Positions 1 through 5,279 of a stretch of DNA of 12,824 nucleotides are shown here, one piece after another. Both the position numbers and the translations under genes were made by a program. The notes below the pieces were generated by a model, which searched no databases, was not told the origin of the DNA, and worked only from the letters and a program-made list of their open reading frames with translations. Within the stretch, counting starts at the first letter, position 1. Each line of letters opens with the position of its first letter. Origin of the DNA: Bacteriovoracaceae bacterium. GTDB taxonomy: Bacteria > Bdellovibrionota > Bacteriovoracia > Bacteriovoracales > Bacteriovoracaceae. The stretch is taken from NCBI GenBank assembly GCA_947448095.1, contig CANFNN010000061.1, forward strand, positions 1 through 12,824, written 5' to 3'.

Positions 1-589
1 ACTTATCTTGTTCTTCCATGAAAACACGAACAATAATAAAAATTGCAATGAAGATCAAAATAGCTGGAGCCCATTTTAGAAGATCATAATTCTCTTTCCA
101 CATTTCTTTTTCATCAGACTGTTGGTCAAAGTATTTTCCAACCGTTACCCCTTTACTAAGGACAACGACACATTGTTTTTTGTGCCACACTAGCTCTAAA
201 GCAGAAGTACCTTCCTTATCTAGAAAGATCCTTTCCTTTTGCCAGTTGTTATTTCGATCAATTGTGATGGAAGAATTGGGACTAAATGTTTTGTCACCAC
301 CATAAGTGACAGCATCGAGATAAAGCGTGCATTGCTCTTTATTCACGAGAGTTGAAATAACTTTTAATTTACCTATTTCACCCGCTGGAGTTTTATAAAA
401 AAAGATATCGTCTTTGAGTTCACCATTTAGCGCGATGGGTTTTTCTTCATATTTAACTCTTGGCGAGTTAACGATACACTTCGTAGTAATCTGAGAAAAG
501 TCTGCAGGACAAACCGATTGCGCCCAAGATGTCGCAACTTGTAAAAATAAACTAAAAAATAGGAGCAATCTGTAAATGCAAGACGCCAT
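1..589 (-). CDS. Signal-peptide, single-TM protein of unknown function (partial, C-terminus cut by window edge)
   Basis: I do not recognise this protein. The frame is open from an ATG at 589 down to the window edge (196 codons plus one base). Residues 1-24 look like a Sec signal peptide: a hydrophobic core rich in L and F, then a possible cleavage site around TSWAQ. Residues 25-170 form a polar, presumably periplasmic region with four cysteines (C27, C38, C87, C140), which could form two disulphides. A membrane segment follows at about 173-190, then a charged tail starting MEEQDK that continues outside the window. Hence the likely topology is N-out, C-in. The gene lies 95 nt downstream of nagZ on the same strand with no clear terminator between, so it may be the last visible gene of the mreB operon. 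The nearest Shine-Dalgarno-like GAGG is 12 nt from the ATG, rather far, so the start is only probable. An in-frame TTG at 607 is the alternative. Confidence 0.7.
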   Translation of the reverse strand, partial: MASCIYRLLLFFSLFLQVATSWAQSVCPADFSQITTKCIVNSPRVKYEEKPIALNGELKDDIFFYKTPAGEIGKLKVISTLVNKEQCTLYLDAVTYGGDKTFSPNSSITIDRNNNWQKERIFLDKEGTSALELVWHKKQCVVVLSKGVTVGKYFDQQSDEKEMWKENYDLLKWAPAILIFIAIFIIVRVFMEEQDK

Positions 590-684
590 GTCTTTAACTA
601 ACCTCAAATTAGAGAGTTACTTTAAGATTAACAAAAAAGAGCTAAGCGTTGAAAATTTCAGGAAAAGGGAAAAATTGTCCAGTC

Positions 685-1758
685 TCAGGTCTTAGCGACA
701 AGAGTACTTTTAAAATGGTCGGTAAGTTTTTTTGCCTCAGTTGTATTAAATGAGTCCACTATTTTGGGAACATAAACTGGCTGATAAGTTGAAAGATTTT
801 CCTTCTTACACTTTTCGACCCTCATTAGTTTTTCTAATACGTCCTCACGCTTGAGAGTTTTCTTTTTAACGGCTTCACGAATCTCGAGCAAGACCTTCTT
901 TGCACTATCCATGTTGCGATAGAGCAACATATCACTACCCGCTGCCAGCGCCATTAAGGCTGCCTGTTCCGTACTATATTTGTCGGAGATCGCTTTCATT
1001 TCCATTTCGTCTGTGATGACAATTTTACTGAATTTTGTTTCCTGTCGCAGAAATTCGTAAGCTTTAGGACTAAGGCTGGTTGGTAACTTATTGTCGATCG
1101 AATCAACTAATAAATGGGCCATCATAATAAATTCAACCCGTGATTTGGAAGCCTTGATAAAGGGAACCATCTCTCTTTGCTTCAATTCCTCAATCGTTGT
1201 CTTTACTAAAGGCAGATCAAAATGAGAATCCTTGAAACTGCTTCCATGACCTGGAAAATGTTTGGCGCAAGACAAGAGACCACTCGTTTGTAAGCCTCGA
1301 ATAGCTGCACTAATATGCTTCTCAACGGTCTCAGCGTCACTTCCAAAAGCCCTGTCACCGATAACTTTATTTTCGGGATTTGTTAAAATATCACAACAAG
1401 GAGAAAAAACCAGATTGATACCACAAGCTGAGAGTTCTTTAGCAATGACCTGATGAACTTCAAATATCAATTTGGGCGAATCTAGTGAAGCAATGTTAAG
1501 CATGGCAGGAAATTGAGTGAAGTGAGTTTTAAAACCCATTATTCTTCCACCCTCTTGGTCAACCGAGATAAAAAGCGGGTAATCATCACGAAGCTTTTGA
1601 ATGGAATTAATCAGTTCGGCCAATTGGGCAGGGTCAGAATAATTGTGACCATAAAAAATGATCCCACCAAGTTTTTCATTTTTAATAAACTCAGTTTCTT
1701 CAGGTAATAGGGATAGCCCCTTGATGCCCGAAATTAACAATTGGCCAAAATTATCCAC
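685..1758 (-). CDS. nagZ: Beta-N-acetylhexosaminidase, GH3 family (NagZ)
   Basis: NagZ is a cytoplasmic enzyme that removes N-acetylglucosamine from GlcNAc-anhydroMurNAc-peptides during peptidoglycan recycling. At 357 aa the protein is close to the usual 340-360. Visible GH3/NagZ landmarks, in order: DQEGGR at 67-72, IGDRAFG near 133-139, the loop KHFPGHG at 166-172 with DSH at 177-179 (the Asp-His pair that supplies the general acid/base in NagZ), and the nucleophile segment VITDEMEM with Asp250. There is no signal peptide, which fits the cytosol. The start is GTG at 1758. An in-frame TAA lies directly upstream, so no longer form is possible, and a GGGG about 7 nt before the GTG can serve as ribosome site. 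The gene begins 12 nt after the stop of the upstream gene, so it is probably co-transcribed with mreB and the PilZ gene. In other Gram-negatives the NagZ product can signal beta-lactamase induction; nothing here shows that role. Confidence 0.93.
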   Translation of the reverse strand: MDNFGQLLISGIKGLSLLPEETEFIKNEKLGGIIFYGHNYSDPAQLAELINSIQKLRDDYPLFISVDQEGGRIMGFKTHFTQFPAMLNIASLDSPKLIFEVHQVIAKELSACGINLVFSPCCDILTNPENKVIGDRAFGSDAETVEKHISAAIRGLQTSGLLSCAKHFPGHGSSFKDSHFDLPLVKTTIEELKQREMVPFIKASKSRVEFIMMAHLLVDSIDNKLPTSLSPKAYEFLRQETKFSKIVITDEMEMKAISDKYSTEQAALMALAAGSDMLLYRNMDSAKKVLLEIREAVKKKTLKREDVLEKLMRVEKCKKENLSTYQPVYVPKIVDSFNTTEAKKLTDHFKSTLVAKT

Positions 1759-1770
1759 TTATAAACCCCA

Positions 1771-2541
1771 TTATTCTTCTGTGTCAGTTGTATCTTCACC
1801 AGGCGGTATAATAGAAACACCCTGAGCAATCCAGAACATTCTAACTAAATCAAAAGACTTTGAAAAATGATAAAGGATACTTTGTCCATCCAGCTCGACT
1901 AGAAAGCGCAGAACTTTTTTATCTTCCCCATCGTATTTCACTGTCGCCGGCGAAAATAATTTTGAGCCAACAAATGCATATTGGTCTTGTATATAGGGAA
2001 AGCCATCCCACACCACATAAAAGTGTGAAATGTTATCCTTTCTCTCCAGGCTTTTGCTCAAAAGCTGAGCATAGAATAAGCAGTCGGGAAGCTGTGAAAA
2101 GAAACAAAACTGCTTGCCCTTTGGAATGGCAACACTGGATTTTCCTTTCCACTTCTCCTCAGGGCTGTTGAGTTCTACCATCATTTTTTTGTTAGGAATA
2201 TCCAGACGCATTTTCGAATCATAGCGTTTTCCCTCAAGCCAAACAGTAAAGTCTGAGGCCAGTGGACGCATCACTAAAACTCTATGGTTATTCTCTTTTA
2301 TGCTACCTAGCTGAGAAACGGTCACACTTTTTTCTAATATGCGGTGCGAGCTTCCCTGGTTGGAAGAAATCTGGGTTCGAGAAATCAGTTTATTTTTTAA
2401 AAGTCTGTGTTCACGGGTAAAAACAAACTTTCCCGATCCATCAACAAATAAATACTCTCGTTTTTTCTCATCAGGATTTTTTTGAGAGGTCAGGATTGAA
2501 CAGGAAAAACAGAAGAAGATTGAGAGAAATACGGCCTTCAC
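1771..2541 (-). CDS. Small secreted protein of unknown function
   Basis: I do not recognise the family with confidence. The 256-aa protein opens with a short hydrophobic stretch (about residues 3-18, FLSIFFCFSCSILTS) that looks like an export signal. Two cysteines, C11 and C15, lie inside it, but neither has a good lipobox, so a lipoprotein is possible but unproven. The mature part is mixed beta-like and charged, with motifs such as FTVWLEGKRYDSKM, FYVVWDGFPYIQDQY and LVELDGQSILYHFSKS, and an acidic tail (GEDTTDTEE). The alternation resembles DUF3108-type periplasmic beta proteins, but that is only an impression. The start is GTG and it overlaps the stop of the upstream PilZ gene by four bases (GTGA at 2538-2541), so translation is probably coupled. 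Its place between a PilZ gene and nagZ, downstream of mreB, hints at an envelope role. Confidence 0.8.
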   Translation of the reverse strand: MKAVFLSIFFCFSCSILTSQKNPDEKKREYLFVDGSGKFVFTREHRLLKNKLISRTQISSNQGSSHRILEKSVTVSQLGSIKENNHRVLVMRPLASDFTVWLEGKRYDSKMRLDIPNKKMMVELNSPEEKWKGKSSVAIPKGKQFCFFSQLPDCLFYAQLLSKSLERKDNISHFYVVWDGFPYIQDQYAFVGSKLFSPATVKYDGEDKKVLRFLVELDGQSILYHFSKSFDLVRMFWIAQGVSIIPPGEDTTDTEE

Positions 2542-3359
2542 TTGGTAAAATTCTCGAAATCTTTATTGAAATCTATTTCTCTTAGAAGTTGATTAATCTT
2601 GGCACCAAGTTGATCATCCGTAACCACTGGAAGATTAGGAAAAGTGAGACCAACTTTATATTTTTTTAAATTTTTATCGCCCGAGACGTAATCCACAATG
2701 TAGACAACTTTTACTTCAGGAATAACAATAACTTCATCCAGGAAGACGAGCCGAACATTTTTATAGATAAAATCTTTTGAGAAAAAATGCGCTTCTATCT
2801 CACCCACATGAAGGCTGAGACCGGTAGTCGAAAGGTCTTGCACGCGGCATTTGACCATTTGATTTTCGTTTTCAGCTTCATCTTCTCTATTTTCAATAAT
2901 TTTAAGAAAATTTTTAAAAAGAGTTGTTTGATTTGATCGACTTTTTAAATCAATGACCTTGCCACCTTCATAGGCTTCACCAAGATCAAACTCTGAATAA
3001 ACTTCATAAATAGGAAAAGTTAAAAGGCGAAAACTTCCCCGCTTCTCGGACTTATAGAGCTCGCTCTTAGCTTCAAGAATGAAATGATCTACGATGCTTT
3101 TATTGGCGCTAACTTGTGAGAAGAAATACATCCCTCTAAGCTCAAAAGAACAAAGCAGAGGAGTGCCTTTAGGAAATATATTTTCTTTAGTATCCAGAAT
3201 AATTTCTAAGCGATCTTTATCAAACTCAAGAATTTTAAGTGTAAATTTTTGCTTTTGGCCTTTAACCCATAAAGTAACTTGTCCCTTAGAATTATTTAGC
3301 TGGACTAGCCGGCTAATTTTCTCACTGGGATCAAGCTTACTAAAATAGGTATCGGACAT
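2538..3359 (-). CDS. PilZ-domain protein, probable c-di-GMP receptor (YcgR-like layout)
   Basis: PilZ domains bind cyclic di-GMP. Both halves of the binding signature are visible: RxxxR as R107-GSF-R111 and D/NxSxxG as D175-L-S177-TT-G180. The first about 100 residues have the feel of a PilZ-N/YcgR-N beta domain (ends near GMYFFSQVSANKSIVDHFILEA), which places RxxxR at the interdomain hinge, as in YcgR. The 63 residues between the two motifs are more than is usual (commonly 20-30), because of an insert rich in charged residues around 124-170 (includes ENREDEAENENQ). There are no membrane segments; the protein should be cytosolic. It starts one base after the mreB stop (TAATATG) and overlaps the next gene by four bases, so it is firmly inside the mreB operon. 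That suggests an effector acting on cell shape, envelope or gliding machinery, but the partner is not shown by sequence. Confidence 0.87.
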   Translation of the reverse strand: MSDTYFSKLDPSEKISRLVQLNNSKGQVTLWVKGQKQKFTLKILEFDKDRLEIILDTKENIFPKGTPLLCSFELRGMYFFSQVSANKSIVDHFILEAKSELYKSEKRGSFRLLTFPIYEVYSEFDLGEAYEGGKVIDLKSRSNQTTLFKNFLKIIENREDEAENENQMVKCRVQDLSTTGLSLHVGEIEAHFFSKDFIYKNVRLVFLDEVIVIPEVKVVYIVDYVSGDKNLKKYKVGLTFPNLPVVTDDQLGAKINQLLREIDFNKDFENFTK

Positions 3360-3360
3360 A

Positions 3361-4398
3361 TTAGCTAAGAGTAGTCACCTGACGAAGAAGCGTCAGAGAC
3401 TCAAGCGCCATACCACAACCACGTACAACACATGTTAGAGGATCTTCTGCCAATGATACTGGAAGTCCAGTTTTCTCTTTGATTAAGATATCAAGATTTG
3501 CCAGAAGTGATCCACCACCAGCAAGAATGATTCCATTGTCAACGATATCAGCAGCGAGTTCAGGAGGAGTTTTTTCGAGTGAAATTTTAATCGCTTCAAC
3601 CACTTCTGAAATAGGATCTGCAAGTGCTTCACGGATTTCATCAGAAGTAACTTCAATCGTCTTTGGAGCTCCTGCAATTAAGTCACGTCCCTTCACTTCA
3701 TAAGTTTTTACTTCATCGTCAAAAGGATAAGCGTTACCAATTGCAATTTTAATCATCTCTGCAGTTCTTTCACCGATCAGAAGAGAATATTTTTTCTTGA
3801 TATAAGTGATGATAGCTTCATCAAATTTATCACCAGCGACTCGAACAGATTTTGAATAAACAATACCACCGAGAGAAATAACGGCAACTTCAGTCGTACC
3901 GCCACCAATATCAACAATCATATTTCCAGAAGGATCAGTAATAGGAAGACCAGCACCGATAGCTGCGGCCATTGGTTCTTCAATCAAATAAACTTCGCGG
4001 GCACCAGCTTGCTCTGCTGATTCTTTCACTGCACGTTTTTCAACTTGAGTAATCCCAAAAGGAATACAGATAATAATTCTTGGCTTAATTAATTTTGAAC
4101 CATTTAAAGATTTTTGAATAAAATATTTAAGCATCGCTTGAGTCACTTCAAAGTCAGCAATTACTCCGTCTTTCATTGGACGAATAGCTTTAATTGAACC
4201 AGGCGTTCGGCCGAGCATTTCTTTTGCTTCTCTTCCTACAGCAAGAACTTTTTGTTCTCCTCTGAATCCTTGGTGAACAGCAACGACTGAAGGCTCATTC
4301 ACAATGATCCCACGGTCTTTAGCATAAACAAGAGTATTGGCCGTTCCCAAATCGATTGCGAGGTCATTTGAGAACCAATCAAGCATTTTCTTAAACAT
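3361..4398 (-). CDS. mreB: Rod-shape-determining actin homologue MreB
   Basis: MreB forms membrane-bound filaments that guide the elongation machinery of the side wall. The 345-aa length is typical. The ATPase landmarks are present: phosphate-1 loop DLGTANT at 16-22, the stretch LIEEPMAAAIGAGLP at 138-152 containing the presumed catalytic Glu140, phosphate-2 loop DIGGGTTE at 163-170, and the adenosine loop LAGGGSLLANLD at 292-303. The N-terminus MFKKMLDWFS could form the amphipathic membrane-binding helix known from Gram-negative MreB. The start ATG has AAGGA seven bases upstream. No mreC, mreD, mrdA or rodA follows; instead a PilZ gene begins one base after the stop, an unusual neighbourhood. 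The gene is first in a minus-strand operon and diverges from hpt. I could not find a convincing sigma-70 promoter for it in the upstream region. Confidence 0.97.
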   Translation of the reverse strand: MFKKMLDWFSNDLAIDLGTANTLVYAKDRGIIVNEPSVVAVHQGFRGEQKVLAVGREAKEMLGRTPGSIKAIRPMKDGVIADFEVTQAMLKYFIQKSLNGSKLIKPRIIICIPFGITQVEKRAVKESAEQAGAREVYLIEEPMAAAIGAGLPITDPSGNMIVDIGGGTTEVAVISLGGIVYSKSVRVAGDKFDEAIITYIKKKYSLLIGERTAEMIKIAIGNAYPFDDEVKTYEVKGRDLIAGAPKTIEVTSDEIREALADPISEVVEAIKISLEKTPPELAADIVDNGIILAGGGSLLANLDILIKEKTGLPVSLAEDPLTCVVRGCGMALESLTLLRQVTTLS

Positions 4399-4661
4399 AA
4401 AAATATCCTTTAAAACTCTGTATAACTTTTAGTTTCTTATTGAGATCACTAGACTACGATTCCTCAGCTTTGAGTGACCGGGCTTTCTCCTGTAGTCATA
4501 GTGAAAAGAATACTGCTTTGACTCAAATTCGGCTAGTAATTACATGATATGAACGATTTGGCCGGTTATTACGTTTTTGGTCAATTCATCGTTGAGTAAA
4601 AAATGATGCAGCGATAAACGGTGTGTTTTGGCTGACAATTTTGGTCGGAAAAATGGTTTAC

Positions 4662-4690
4662 TTCACGGCCAGTGGCTTACGCGCTAGAAT
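4662..4690 (+). promoter_or_regulatory. Candidate sigma-70-type promoter for hpt
   Basis: TTCACG (4662-4667) and TAGAAT (4685-4690) are separated by 17 nt and match the -35/-10 consensus at 4/6 and 5/6. Transcription would start near 4697, leaving a leader of about 16 nt that just includes the Shine-Dalgarno at 4701-4706. If correct, it rules out the upstream GTG start at 4623. It is assigned by eye only. Confidence 0.4.
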
Positions 4691-4700
4691 CAATTCTTTT

Positions 4701-4706
4701 AAAGGA
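4701..4706 (+). promoter_or_regulatory. Shine-Dalgarno that fixes the hpt start
   Basis: AAAGGA lies six bases before the ATG at 4713. The same frame is open back to a GTG at 4623, but that start has no ribosome site and would add 30 residues with no counterpart in HPRT proteins. The 4713 start is therefore preferred. Confidence 0.75.
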
Positions 4707-4712
4707 CCTACT

Positions 4713-5279
4713 ATGAGCGACGAAAAAAATAAATTCCCTTCTTCATTTGTTTCCAGCCAATTTGTTAAATACGTTGATAGCAAAGAAATCAAAGGTATCG
4801 TGGAAGCACTTGGTAACAATATATCCCAAAAATATCAGGGCCAAGACTTGGTGCTTATTGGGGTGCTCAAAGGCAGTATGGTGTTTCTAGCTGACCTCGT
4901 CCGTGAAATTCGTGGGGTCAAGGTCTACGTAGACTTCGTTAAACTGCAGGCCGTTGGCCGAAGTAAAGAAAATCACGGCACTATCTGCATCAGTAAAGAC
5001 TACACAACCAATCTTATGGACCGCAATGTTCTGATTGTTGAGGAAATCGTTGATACTGGCAGGGCCCTTAGCTTTCTTAAAAAAAGAATTTTACTCAGCT
5101 CACCTAGGTCCCTTGAAGTGGTCACCCTATTTGATAAACCCTACAAGCGAACCGTGAATGTCCAACCCGATATGACGGGCAAAAAAATCGATGACCAATT
5201 CATTGTTGGTTATGGATTAGACCTTGAAGACTATGGAAGAAATTTTGAGCAGCTCTACTATCTTCGCTACCCAAATTAA
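4713..5279 (+). CDS. hpt: Hypoxanthine phosphoribosyltransferase family protein, divergent
   Basis: HPRT converts hypoxanthine or guanine plus PRPP to IMP or GMP in purine salvage, in the cytosol. The 188-aa product fits the family (about 175-190). Landmarks: LKGS at 52-55 (PPi loop), the PRPP motif VLIVEEIVDTG at 106-116 with presumed catalytic base D114, DKP at 141-143 (K142 corresponds to the base-contacting lysine), and FIVGYGLD at 163-170. Several usually strict positions differ. The second acid of the PRPP motif is E111 rather than D. The motif ends DTGRA rather than DTGxT (A118). The flexible loop, usually with a Ser-Tyr pair, reads QAVGRSKENHG at 79-89. The positions that normally read GFxIPD are GKKIDD. 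It could be a working salvage enzyme with altered preference or a related regulatory PRTase. The gene stands alone on its strand and ends directly against the converging lipoprotein gene. Confidence 0.82.
   Translation: MSDEKNKFPSSFVSSQFVKYVDSKEIKGIVEALGNNISQKYQGQDLVLIGVLKGSMVFLADLVREIRGVKVYVDFVKLQAVGRSKENHGTICISKDYTTNLMDRNVLIVEEIVDTGRALSFLKKRILLSSPRSLEVVTLFDKPYKRTVNVQPDMTGKKIDDQFIVGYGLDLEDYGRNFEQLYYLRYPN

Larger units (their letters stand above)
4399..4712. other. Divergent intergenic region between mreB and hpt
   Basis: These 314 nt hold no gene that I can support. On the plus side there is a reasonable hpt promoter close to the gene (listed separately) and a second, poorer candidate, TTGACT at 4518-4523 with TACATG 17 nt on. 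The sequence TTGACTCAA at 4518-4526 is palindromic and gives a TTGA-type -35 box on both strands, so divergent overlapping promoters are conceivable. On the mreB side the ribosome site AAGGA lies 7 nt before the ATG, and the leader contains a long-range inverted repeat GACTAC (4452-4457) / GTAGTC (4492-4497) whose 34-nt loop makes it weak. I see no tRNA, riboswitch core or terminator. An open GTG frame from 4623 is an extension of hpt that I do not believe. Confidence 0.6.

Noticed and set aside
606..634. TTGTTA-N17-TAATTT as a promoter for the leftmost gene (minus strand)
   Set aside because: The transcript would start after the only Shine-Dalgarno-like sequence (602-605), and the -10 is just 3/6.
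1751..1760. TTATCCACT, one mismatch from a DnaA box
   Set aside because: Single copy at the nagZ start codon, no neighbouring boxes, no A+T-rich unwinding region or replication genes.
1860..2171. 103-codon plus-strand frame opposite the secreted unknown protein
   Set aside because: The minus-strand gene has operon context, a start/stop overlap and an export signal; the antisense frame has none of these.
4452..4497. GACTAC / GTAGTC inverted repeat in the mreB leader as a riboswitch or attenuator
   Set aside because: Only six base pairs with a 34-nt loop and no conserved core that I recognise; chance is the simpler explanation.
4575..4646. Two copies of TTTTGGTC as a direct-repeat operator
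   Set aside because: Eight bases, low complexity, 64 bp apart and not placed around a promoter.
4623..4712. Longer hpt form from a GTG, adding a hydrophobic 30-residue N-terminus
   Set aside because: No Shine-Dalgarno, no family counterpart, and a good promoter and ribosome site lie between it and the ATG at 4713.
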